DNA from: CAVSUR01 sp052143655 | GTDB taxonomy: Bacteria > Actinomycetota > Actinomycetes > Streptosporangiales > Streptosporangiaceae | NCBI GenBank assembly: GCA_052143655.1 | Contig: JBKQSL010000211.1 | Location: 1 to 7,594, forward strand | Reading direction: 5' to 3' | DNA length: 7,594 nt | Part shown: positions 1-5,722 of the stretch, piece after piece | Position numbering within the stretch: the stretch's first letter is position 1 | How the letters are laid out: each line of letters begins with the position of its first letter | Position numbers and translations under genes: made by a program | Notes under the pieces: model-generated | The model's input: the letters and a program-made list of their open reading frames with translations, nothing else | Database searches by the model: none | What the model was told of the DNA's origin: nothing

Positions 1-57
1 GGCGCGGCGCTGGCCAGCCTGCCCGGCGCCGTGGTGATCGAGGGCCTCGGCCGCTGA
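1..57 (+). CDS. C-terminal end of an unidentified protein (partial)
   Basis: The window opens inside a reading frame that gives GAALASLPGAVVIEGLGR and then a TGA stop at 55-57. All 18 sense codons end in G or C, which is the codon signature of the other genes here and is the main support for calling it coding. The fragment is too short to assign a family. It ends 18 bp from the stop codon of the opposing protease-like gene, so the two genes converge with no room for an independent terminator. A chance open frame remains possible because GC-rich DNA has few stops. Confidence 0.5.
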   Translation, partial: GAALASLPGAVVIEGLGR

Positions 58-75
58 CCGGGCCCGCCTGCGCCG

Positions 76-852
76 CTACGGCAGCCAGGACACCCGGCCG
101 TGCAGGGCGGCGTAGCCGACGAAGGCCACCGCGTCGATCAGCGTGTGCGCGATGATCAGCGGCATCACCCGGCCCCACCGCCTGTACAGCACCCCGAAGA
201 TCAGCCCCATCACGGCGTTGCCGATGAACGCGCCGAACCCCTGGTACAGGTGGTAGGAGCCGCGCAGCAGGGCGCTGACCACGATGGCCCGGCCGGGCGT
301 CCAGCCCAGCTGATCCAGGCGGCGCAGCAGGTAGCCGAGGACCAGGATCTCCTCCAGCAGCCCGTCGTGCGCCGCGCTGAGCAGCAGCACCGGGATCCGC
401 CACCACACCGCTGGCAGGTCCTCGGGCACCACGGTGAGGCTTAGCCCCAGGTGGAACGCCGTGAGGTACAGCGCCAGGCCGGACCCGCCGATCACGGCGG
501 CGAGCACCGCGCCGCGGGCCAGGTCGCGGCCGGGCTGGCTGGCGTCCAACCCGATGACCTCAGGCGGCTCGCCGGAGCGGGCCATCAGGTAGAGCACGAG
601 CAGCACCGGGGTCAGCGCCTCGGCGATACCAGCCAGCTCCAGCACCAGATCCAGCCAGTTGTTGACCGCCAGCGGCCCGACGAGCAGCGCCTGCTGGCTC
701 GACAGCGGCCGCGGCGCGAGCAGCGAGCCGATCAGGTCCAGCAGCGCGTTCAGGGCACTGGCCCCGAGCGACACGGCAAGGACCGCGAAAATCTCCCAGC
801 GGATCAATCGCGCCGGCGGCAGGCGTAGGCTGGTGTTTTCCCCGAGTGCCAC
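76..852 (-). CDS. CPBP-family intramembrane metalloprotease homologue (CAAX protease/bacteriocin-processing type)
   Basis: 258-residue polytopic membrane protein of the CPBP (Abi/CAAX protease) family, whose members cleave substrates within the membrane or act as immunity or processing factors. Visible: about six to eight hydrophobic segments (for example 21-42, 68-90, 112-134, 152-162, 186-196, 206-222, 229-249). The three family motifs lie in the C-terminal half: the glutamate pair E167-E168, H201 in SYHLYQG, and H236xxxD240 in IIAHTLIDAV. Motif 1 is normally EExxxR, but here the arginine position is leucine (L172, EEILVLG). I recall this from a recurrent actinobacterial subgroup sharing the RGSYHLYQGFG segment, so it is probably a lineage trait rather than damage. 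Start: GTG at 850-852. There is no Shine-Dalgarno, but a -10-like TAAAGT ends 6 nt upstream, which fits a leaderless message. The substrate is unknown, and no bacteriocin or prenylation gene is nearby. The family call is firm; protease activity is inferred. Confidence 0.9.
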   Translation of the reverse strand: MALGENTSLRLPPARLIRWEIFAVLAVSLGASALNALLDLIGSLLAPRPLSSQQALLVGPLAVNNWLDLVLELAGIAEALTPVLLVLYLMARSGEPPEVIGLDASQPGRDLARGAVLAAVIGGSGLALYLTAFHLGLSLTVVPEDLPAVWWRIPVLLLSAAHDGLLEEILVLGYLLRRLDQLGWTPGRAIVVSALLRGSYHLYQGFGAFIGNAVMGLIFGVLYRRWGRVMPLIIAHTLIDAVAFVGYAALHGRVSWLP

Positions 853-858
853 GCGAGG

Positions 859-887
859 ACTTTAGCTGGTGCCGACGGCCCGGTCGG
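859..887 (-). promoter_or_regulatory. Candidate promoter giving a leaderless mRNA for the CPBP protease gene
   Basis: Read on the minus strand, CCGACC (882-887) is followed after 17 bp by TAAAGT (859-864). TAAAGT matches the actinobacterial TAnnnT -10 pattern; the -35 is weak (4 of 6 with TTGACC). The -10 ends 6 nt before the GTG start, so transcription would begin at or next to the start codon. That explains the absence of a ribosome-binding site. Confidence 0.45.
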
Positions 888-964
888 TCCGCCCAGCGGG
901 CTGGCCGCCGCTGATGCCCGCTGTCGCCCCGCCGCGCGAGGCCCGGCGGGGCGCATCGCGCTCC

Positions 965-994
965 GCCGCAGGGACACAGGGCCGCAGGGACACA
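965..994. repeat. Pair of 14-bp perfect direct repeats, 16-bp period
   Basis: GCCGCAGGGACACA occurs at 965-978 and again at 981-994, separated by GG. It lies in a non-coding divergent spacer, so it could be a tandem protein-binding site or a small replication-slippage duplication. No known operator is recognised. Confidence 0.7.
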
Positions 995-1175
995 AGCCGC
1001 CGCCCGGCCGGGCCGCTGGCCGCGCTCAGCGCGCCGACCCGGAACGGCCCGAGCAGGTGCGACGCCGGGGCGGCCGGGTTGCGCCCGGGCCGCAGCGCCC
1101 GTGCTATCACGGTACCCTGGCGCGGACGCGGGGAGCGGGGCGGGACCAGCAGCGGGACCCTCGACAAGGGAGCCG

Positions 1176-3407
1176 ATGAACCGAGAAGGCCGTGGCCGAC
1201 CCGGCCAGCCCAGTTCCGCGTCCGCCGACACCCTGGAGCCCGGCGAGGCTGCGGGCATCGCGACCGGGCCGGCGAGCAAGCCAGGCGATGACGCCCCGGC
1301 CAGGCCGGCGGGCGGCGCCGCAGAAGCTGCCGCGCCGGAGCTGCCGGACGCATCCGGCCGGGCTGCCGCCACCGGTCCGGCCAGCAGCGACAGCCCGGCG
1401 CCCGGTGCGGGGCCGGACGCGGCGGCGTCAGCCGTCGCCGATCCGGCTGGCGGGGCCGCGCAGTCCGCACCGCCCGGCGGCGAGGTGCCGCCCGGCGGGC
1501 GCTACCGGCGCGCCTGGCGGCGGGTGCGAGGGGTCTTCCGGCGCCCGCTCGCCGGGCATGCCCTGCTCCTGGCGATCTACGTCGCGGCCGGCATCGCCGT
1601 GACCTGGCCGCGGGTCACCTACCTGTTCGACGGGGAACTGCCCTCCAAGACGGACGTGACCAGCTACGTCTGGGGCCTCTACTGGGTCGCTCACCAGATC
1701 AGCCACTTCGGCGACCCGTTCTCCACCACCTACATGGCGGCCCCGGCCGGCATCCAGCTCGGCTTCGACACGCTGATGCCGCTGCCGGGGCTGCTGATAA
1801 CCCCGGTCACGCTGCTGTTCGGCCCGGCGGCGTCGTTCAGCATCCTGACGATCCTCGCCCCGGGCCTGCTGTGCTACGTGATGTACCGGGCCGCCCGGCT
1901 GTGGCTGGGCCAGCCCGGATCGATCGCGGCCGGCGCGCTGTTCGGCCTGTCGACGATGCTGACCTGGCAGAACTGGTACCACCTGAACATCTCGCTCGGC
2001 TCGCTGTTCCTGCCGATGACGCTGGAGGCCGCGATCCGGCTGCGGCGCCGCCCGCGGCTGCGCACCGGCGTCGCCCTGGGCCTGGTGCTCGGCGGCTCGG
2101 TGCTCGTCAACCAGGAGTCGGCCGTGCTGGCGCTGCTGTTCGCGGCTGCCCTGCTGGTCCCCTGGCTGATCGCGATGCTGATCAGGAACCGGGCCGTCGC
2201 CCGGGCCACCGTGCTGCCACTGTGCCTCGGCGCGCTGGTCGCCCTCGTGGTCGCCGCGCCGCAGCTGATCGCGATGGCGCAGTACCTGCTCGCCGGCGGC
2301 GCCAGCACGCACGCGGCCGTGCTGAGCACGACGACGCCGGCGCACGGGCGCACGGTGTCGGAGTTGCTGGCGCAGACCTACGGCCTGTACGGGGTGGGGC
2401 TGCCCACGCTGTTCTCGCTGTCGCCGCGGCTGGCGACCTTCGGGCTCGGCCAGCTTCAGCTCGCCCACCCGGTCGCCACCTACAGCCTGGGCTCGGCGCA
2501 GTTGTACTACTTCAACCGGGACGAGGGCATCCCCACCTTCGGCGCGGTACTCACCGTGCTGGCGCTGGCCGGGCTGGCGCTGGCGTGGCGGCGGCGGAGC
2601 GCGTGGTGGTTCGGGCTGCTATGGCTGGCCGGGGCGGCGCTGGCGCTCGGGCCCGCACTGCGGATCGGGTCGCACGTCTACCTCCCGCTCAAGGCAGCCT
2701 GGGACGGCACGAGCGTGTCCGACCTGATGCCCTACACCTGGCTGATCCGCACCCCGGGGCTGTCGGCGCTGCGCGAGGCCGACCGGCTGGCCGTCCTCGG
2801 GCTGGTCGGCGCCGCACTGCTGGCCGGCTGCGCGGTGGACTGGCTGTGCCGGCGCCGCGCCACCTGGCCGGCCCTCGGCCTGGCCGCGGTCCTGGCCGCA
2901 GCGGAGATGGGCTGGTCGCCGCCCGCCGGCGCCGGCCAGACAATGCCGACGGCCATGCCGTCAGTGGACCAGCCGATCGCCGCCGACCACTCGAGCTCGA
3001 TCGTGCTGGACATCCCCTACGGGCTGCGCGGCGGGATCCCGCTGTACGGAGCCAGGATCGCCATCCGGCCGCTGCTGCTGGCCACCGCCGACGGACACCC
3101 GCGGGCAATCTCCTACAGTTCCTGGGTGCCCGGCGCGACGTGGACCGGGATCAGCAGGCACCCGTTCTACACCGGGCTGATCCAGGTGCAGACGCGCGGG
3201 ATCCTCCCGCCCGCCGCGCAGCTCGCGGCGGCGCGGCGCGACCTGGCCGCGCTGCACATCGGCTGGGCCCTGATCTGGCACGCGCAGCGCCCGGCAGTGC
3301 TGGATTACCTCGAAGCAGCCGGCTTCCGGTATGACTATCAGGTAAGCGGCGTGACGGTGCTGCGGCCCGCCCAGGATCTCGGGCAGACTGCTCCACCGGG
3401 GCGCTGA
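1176..3407 (+). CDS. Large polytopic membrane protein resembling a GT-C-fold glycosyltransferase
   Basis: 743-residue protein. Residues 1-108 are a hydrophilic Ala/Pro/Gly-rich, probably disordered cytoplasmic tail, followed by a basic stretch (109-124, RYRRAWRRVRGVFRR) before the first membrane helix (128-146). About ten to twelve hydrophobic segments follow up to about 577. The first loop carries an acidic residue in SKTDVTSYVWGLYW (D160), then HFGDPF and APAGIQLGFDTLMPLPGLL. This layout recalls the catalytic-Asp loop of GT-C enzymes, which use lipid-linked sugar donors. The conserved-looking LREADRLAVLGL (532-543) precedes the last helices. A soluble, probably extracytoplasmic C-terminal domain (about 580-743) contains IVLDIPYGLRGG. 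ATG 1176 is chosen because AAGGGAG (1166-1172) lies just upstream and the extra 25 residues from GTG 1101 look like leader DNA. I recognise the family as common but mostly uncharacterised in actinobacteria; sugar donor and acceptor cannot be read from the sequence. No cell-wall genes adjoin it. Confidence 0.8.
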   Translation: MNREGRGRPGQPSSASADTLEPGEAAGIATGPASKPGDDAPARPAGGAAEAAAPELPDASGRAAATGPASSDSPAPGAGPDAAASAVADPAGGAAQSAPPGGEVPPGGRYRRAWRRVRGVFRRPLAGHALLLAIYVAAGIAVTWPRVTYLFDGELPSKTDVTSYVWGLYWVAHQISHFGDPFSTTYMAAPAGIQLGFDTLMPLPGLLITPVTLLFGPAASFSILTILAPGLLCYVMYRAARLWLGQPGSIAAGALFGLSTMLTWQNWYHLNISLGSLFLPMTLEAAIRLRRRPRLRTGVALGLVLGGSVLVNQESAVLALLFAAALLVPWLIAMLIRNRAVARATVLPLCLGALVALVVAAPQLIAMAQYLLAGGASTHAAVLSTTTPAHGRTVSELLAQTYGLYGVGLPTLFSLSPRLATFGLGQLQLAHPVATYSLGSAQLYYFNRDEGIPTFGAVLTVLALAGLALAWRRRSAWWFGLLWLAGAALALGPALRIGSHVYLPLKAAWDGTSVSDLMPYTWLIRTPGLSALREADRLAVLGLVGAALLAGCAVDWLCRRRATWPALGLAAVLAAAEMGWSPPAGAGQTMPTAMPSVDQPIAADHSSSIVLDIPYGLRGGIPLYGARIAIRPLLLATADGHPRAISYSSWVPGATWTGISRHPFYTGLIQVQTRGILPPAAQLAAARRDLAALHIGWALIWHAQRPAVLDYLEAAGFRYDYQVSGVTVLRPAQDLGQTAPPGR

Positions 3408-3410
3408 ACC

Positions 3411-3459
3411 CCGCCGGTCCCGGGGCCCGCCGCGGCGGCACGACGGCCGCTCGCGGCCG
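3411..3459 (+). terminator. GC-rich double stem-loop after the GT-C-like gene (possible terminator)
   Basis: Starting 3 nt after the stop codon, CCGCCG (3411-3416) can pair with CGGCGG (3433-3438). A second compact hairpin follows: CGGCCG (3444-3449), loop CTCG, CGGCCG (3454-3459), then CCTTGT. There is no true T tract, so factor-independent termination is uncertain, though actinobacterial terminators often lack one. Confidence 0.35.
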
Positions 3460-3461
3460 CC

Positions 3462-3490
3462 TTGTCGGGCCTGCACCGCCCGGCTAGGCT
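3462..3490 (+). promoter_or_regulatory. Candidate housekeeping-sigma promoter for the small membrane protein gene
   Basis: TTGTCG (3462-3467) and TAGGCT (3485-3490) are separated by exactly 17 bp. This is close to the actinobacterial housekeeping consensus (TTGACR, about 17-18 bp, TAGRRT). The predicted start near 3497 leaves a leader of roughly 68 nt containing the strong ribosome-binding site GAGGAG (3553-3558). Confidence 0.5.
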
Positions 3491-3564
3491 CGGTCCGCCA
3501 CCGCGGGCTGGCAGCGCGCGCAGCCGGCCGGCGCTCTAGTCCCGGCGCGCAAGAGGAGCGGGCA

Positions 3565-4059
3565 ATGTACCAGGCTTACCCGGGCGGTGCGCAGATGCCC
3601 GAGCCGCAGCCTGCCGTGGCGCCGAAGTCGCTGCAGACGGCCGTGAAGCTCATGTACGCCGGTGCAGCACTGAGCGTGATCGAGCTCGTGCTCAGCCTGT
3701 TCACCATCAGCGCGGTCCGGACCGCGATCAAGACCGCCAAGACGGCCAAGCCGCTGACCCATACTCAGATCAACGACCTGGTGGCGTTCACCGTCGGATT
3801 CGACGTGCTGATCAGCCTGGTCGGCATCGGGCTGTGGCTGTGGATGGCCTGGGCCTGCGGTCACGGGCGGGGCTGGGGACGGGTGGTCTCGTCGGTCCTG
3901 TTCGGCCTCAACACCCTGTTCATCCTGCTGGCCGTGGCCCGGCCGCACGCCAGCCTGGGCCTGGTGCTGAGCCTGCTGGTGTGGCTGGCGGGCCTGGGCG
4001 CGATCGTGCTGCTCTGGCAGCGGGACTCCAGCCGGTACTTCGCGGCGCGCCGGGCCTAG
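3565..4059 (+). CDS. Small conserved four-helix membrane protein, function unknown
   Basis: 164-residue protein. A short Pro/Gln-rich hydrophilic N-terminus (1-21, beginning MYQAYPGG) is followed by four predicted membrane helices at about 27-50, 72-97, 104-125 and 129-151. A Lys/Thr-rich loop (54-70) separates helices 1 and 2. A basic, glycine-rich turn (99-106, GHGRGWGR) follows the Trp-rich end of helix 2 (GLWLWMAWACGHG), and the C-terminus (WQRDSSRYFAARRA) is basic and probably cytoplasmic. The start is well supported by GAGGAG six nucleotides before the ATG, and a promoter-like sequence lies further upstream. I recognise the general pattern from abundant actinobacterial hypothetical proteins, but I know of no established function. 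It is probably monocistronic, flanked upstream by hairpins and downstream by an opposing gene 39 bp away. Confidence 0.85.
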   Translation: MYQAYPGGAQMPEPQPAVAPKSLQTAVKLMYAGAALSVIELVLSLFTISAVRTAIKTAKTAKPLTHTQINDLVAFTVGFDVLISLVGIGLWLWMAWACGHGRGWGRVVSSVLFGLNTLFILLAVARPHASLGLVLSLLVWLAGLGAIVLLWQRDSSRYFAARRA

Positions 4060-4098
4060 CACAGCCGCCAGCGGTCCCTCGCCGCGCCTGCCCGGGGC

Positions 4099-5517
4099 TT
4101 ACTCCGCGGCCGGCACCGGCGCCGCGGCCAGCTGGCCGTCGGGCGGCGCGGCCAGCTGGCCGTCGGGCGGCGCGGACAGCAGCGCCGACGGCAGCTGCGC
4201 GGTCAGCCGCTGCCACGCCATGTCCGCCCCGGCGGCCAGGCAGCCGTCGACGACCGCATCGGTGCCGAGCGCGCTGACGCGCACCTCCGGCAGTACCGGC
4301 GCGAGCTGGCGGAACTCCGCGACAACGGCGTCGGCGAACCCGGGCGCCTGGCCGATCCCGCCGCCCAGCACCACCAGCTGCGGGTCGACCACGGTCACGA
4401 CGGCGCAGATCGCCTTGGCCACTAGCCGGGCCTCGCCTGCCACCACCGCCGCGGCCCGGGCATCCCCGGCCGCGGCCGCCGCGAAGACGTGCCGGGCCGA
4501 GACCGGCCCGCGCAGCCCGGCTCGCCGGGCCGCCCGCACGACCGCGGACGCCGAGCCCGCGGCCTCCAGCGAGCCCCGGCGGCGGGCGTCCCGCTCGTCG
4601 GCTCCCGGCCCCTCGAAGATCGGCAGGTAGGCGATCTCGCCCGCGGCGCCGTGCGCGCCGCGGTGCAGGCGGCCGTCGATGACCAGCCCCATCCCGATGC
4701 CGGTGCCGACCGAGACGAACGCGAAGCTGGCGAACTCCCGGCCGTGCCCGTGCGCGCGCTCGGCGAGCGCGGCCGCGTCCACGTCGTTCTCGATCACCAG
4801 GTACGGTCCGAACGTCTCCCGCAGGCCCGCCAGCACGGCCGGGCGGCTCCAGCCCGCCAGCTGCCCGGTCAGCGCCAGCGCGCCGCGGCCGGGATCGTAG
4901 ATGCCCGGGCTGCCGATCACCGTCTGGGTGACCGCGGGGACCGTGACGCCCGCCGCCTCGCACAGCCCGGCGGCCAGTCCCGCCAGCTCGGCCACCCGGC
5001 CGGTCATGCTGGCGGCGCGAGCGCGGACGGCTGACCTGGCCCGGACGGCGCCGGACAGGTCGGCAAGCGCGCCGCGCAGGTACTGGCGCCCGATGTCGAG
5101 CCCGAGCACGAACCCGGCATCCGGCCGGACCTCGTACAGCACCGCCGACCGTCCCGGGACCCCGGTCCGCTGCCCGGCCGCCCGGACCAGGCCGGACCGC
5201 TCCAGGTTGGCCAGCGCCAGCGAGACCGTCGGCTTGGACAGCCCGGAAAGCCGGGCCAGTTCCGCGCGCGAGGACGGACCGCGCTGGCGGATATGGCCGA
5301 GCAGCAGCTGCTCGTTCAGGGCCCGGATCAGCTGCGGGCGGGCTGCGCCAGCGCTGGCGGGAGCTACCGCAGCCGCGGCCGCCGGGCCCGGCGGCAGGCC
5401 GGCCCCGGGACCGGGGCTGGGTCCGGCGCCATCCGGGCAATGCCGGCCGTCACCTGCCGCGACGGGAGGCTCGGCGGCCAGGCCCGCGGAGCCGGCCGAG
5501 GCCGTCGTCGTCGCCAC
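4099..5517 (-). CDS. ROK-family transcriptional regulator (NagC/XylR-like, probable sugar-responsive repressor)
   Basis: 472-residue cytoplasmic regulator. Residues 1-60 are an Ala/Pro/Gly-rich tail. Residues 63-128 form a MarR-like winged helix-turn-helix (recognition region SRAELARLSGLSKPTVSLAL, then the wing LVRAAGQRTGVPGRS). Residues 136-435 form the ROK actin-like domain. Kinase features are degraded: the DxGGT phosphate loop is DIGRQYLRG (141-149), and the Cys-rich zinc motif after GAAGEIAYLP (290-299) is absent, so sugar kinase activity is unlikely. Sugar-pocket landmarks remain: GSPGIYDP (202-209), E243-N244-D245, and VGTGIGMGLV (270-279); the nucleotide-site-like VVLGGGIG (382-389) is also present. 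The GTG start at 5515-5517 is chosen for its GGAGG site; an upstream in-frame ATG (5541-5543) has no such site. The gene diverges from a solute-binding protein across a 350-bp region with an operator-like dyad, so it probably represses that transporter and itself. The C-terminus ends in a duplicated APPDGQLA motif. Confidence 0.92.
   Translation of the reverse strand: MATTTASAGSAGLAAEPPVAAGDGRHCPDGAGPSPGPGAGLPPGPAAAAAVAPASAGAARPQLIRALNEQLLLGHIRQRGPSSRAELARLSGLSKPTVSLALANLERSGLVRAAGQRTGVPGRSAVLYEVRPDAGFVLGLDIGRQYLRGALADLSGAVRARSAVRARAASMTGRVAELAGLAAGLCEAAGVTVPAVTQTVIGSPGIYDPGRGALALTGQLAGWSRPAVLAGLRETFGPYLVIENDVDAAALAERAHGHGREFASFAFVSVGTGIGMGLVIDGRLHRGAHGAAGEIAYLPIFEGPGADERDARRRGSLEAAGSASAVVRAARRAGLRGPVSARHVFAAAAAGDARAAAVVAGEARLVAKAICAVVTVVDPQLVVLGGGIGQAPGFADAVVAEFRQLAPVLPEVRVSALGTDAVVDGCLAAGADMAWQRLTAQLPSALLSAPPDGQLAAPPDGQLAAAPVPAAE
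4123..4175. repeat. 24-bp tandem repeat (2.2 copies) in the 3' end of the ROK gene
   Basis: The 24-bp unit at 4123-4146 is repeated exactly at 4147-4170, with five bases of a third copy. Each unit contains the 12-bp palindrome GGCCAGCTGGCC (4126-4137 and 4150-4161). Being a multiple of three, it keeps the frame and duplicates the eight residues APPDGQLA near the C-terminus, outside the ROK domain. Confidence 0.9.
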
Positions 5518-5521
5518 TGTG

Positions 5522-5526
5522 CCTCC
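5522..5526 (-). promoter_or_regulatory. Ribosome-binding site fixing the ROK regulator start
   Basis: On the minus strand GGAGG is followed by CACA and then GTG (5515-5517). It is the strongest Shine-Dalgarno match on this strand near the gene. It favours GTG over the in-frame ATG ten codons or less upstream, which would place this site inside the coding sequence. Confidence 0.75.
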
Positions 5527-5560
5527 ACATCGGCGTGGCATATCCGTTATGTGCGCCGTC

Positions 5561-5590
5561 TTGTCCGGGTATTGATAGTTAGGATACTGT
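5561..5590 (+). promoter_or_regulatory. Candidate promoter of the solute-binding protein transcript
   Basis: TTGTCC (5561-5566) is a good -35. It pairs either with TACTGT (5585-5590, 18-bp spacer, TAnnnT) or with GATACT (5583-5588, 16-bp spacer) as the -10. Both -10 choices sit inside the operator-like dyad, so a bound regulator would block polymerase. Predicted transcription starts near 5595-5598, leaving a leader of roughly 270 nt. Confidence 0.5.
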
Positions 5591-5600
5591 CCTAACAATC
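5574..5600. promoter_or_regulatory. Operator-like dyad, probable ROK regulator binding site
   Basis: Core GTTAGGATACTGTCCTAAC (5578-5596) is a perfect 7-bp inverted repeat with a 5-bp spacer. One mismatched pair further out, the symmetry resumes (GAT at 5574-5576 with ATC at 5598-5600), giving a 27-bp dyad centred on 5587. AT-rich dyads of about this length between a ROK gene and its target are typical for NagC/Mlc/XylR-type repressors. Assignment to this regulator is inferred from position. Confidence 0.6.
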
Positions 5601-5602
5601 TC

Positions 5603-5632
5603 AAGGGAACTGACTTTGCGATCAGTTCCCTT
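5603..5632. promoter_or_regulatory. Second perfect dyad: 11-bp arms, 8-nt spacer
   Basis: AAGGGAACTGA (5603-5613) and TCAGTTCCCTT (5622-5632) are exact inverted complements separated by CTTTGCGA. The centre lies about 30 bp, close to three helical turns, from the first dyad, but the half-sites are unrelated. It could be a second operator or, in RNA, a hairpin within the first 40 nt of the transcript. No T tract follows on either strand, so an ordinary terminator is unlikely. Confidence 0.65.
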
Positions 5633-5678
5633 CGGCCCAGATCAGGCAGGTGTCGATGAGCCCGCTGGCAGGTCAGGA

Positions 5679-5722
5679 CGGCTCGCCGGGCCCGCCTGCA
5701 CGCCGCCGGGCCCGGCGAGCCG
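5679..5722 (+). repeat. 16-bp perfect GC-rich inverted repeat in the transporter leader
   Basis: CGGCTCGCCGGGCCCG (5679-5694) is exactly complementary to CGGGCCCGGCGAGCCG (5707-5722), with a 12-nt loop. This would be a very stable RNA hairpin midway in the presumed leader, about 145 nt before the ATG. There is no downstream T run. Possible roles are attenuation, RNase shielding or none. Confidence 0.7.

Larger units (their letters stand above)
853..1175. other. 323-bp divergent intergenic region between the protease and GT-C-like genes
   Basis: No convincing gene lies here; the short open frames are composition-driven. It holds the leaderless promoter of the minus-strand gene at its left edge and a pair of 14-bp direct repeats at 965-994. 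Towards the right is a TAnnnT hexamer, TACCCT (1113-1118), which could be the -10 of the plus-strand gene but lacks a recognisable -35 at 16-18 bp. The ribosome-binding site of the plus-strand gene (AAGGGAG, 1166-1172) closes the region. Confidence 0.6.

Noticed and set aside
1101..1175. GTG 1101 as start of the GT-C-like gene
   Set aside because: No ribosome-binding site precedes it, whereas AAGGGAG precedes ATG 1176. The extra 25 residues are low complexity.
869..1291. 140-codon plus-strand frame in the divergent spacer
   Set aside because: Arg/Pro/Gly-rich, crosses the ribosome-binding site and start of the recognised gene, and has no domain or ribosome-binding site.
1428..2468. 346-codon antisense frame in the GT-C-like gene
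   Set aside because: Gln/Arg/His/Asp-rich composition typical of antisense reading of hydrophobic GC-rich codons.
1871..3334. 487-codon open frame on the plus strand within the GT-C-like gene
   Set aside because: Arg/Ala/Gly/Pro-rich out-of-frame translation with no membrane segments or motifs; it overlaps a recognised polytopic protein completely.
4060..4098. Bidirectional terminator between the convergent small membrane gene and ROK gene
   Set aside because: Only a 4-bp stem (GCGG/CCGC) can be drawn in the 39-bp gap and there is no T run.
3920..5440. 506-codon open frame on the minus strand in another phase of the ROK gene
   Set aside because: Low-complexity Arg/Gly/Ala product that overlaps the ROK domain and the convergent small gene; no ribosome-binding site or domain.
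5603..5632. Intrinsic terminator for either flanking gene
   Set aside because: Neither strand has a T tract after the stem, and it lies upstream of both divergent genes, so there is no transcript for it to end in the ordinary sense.
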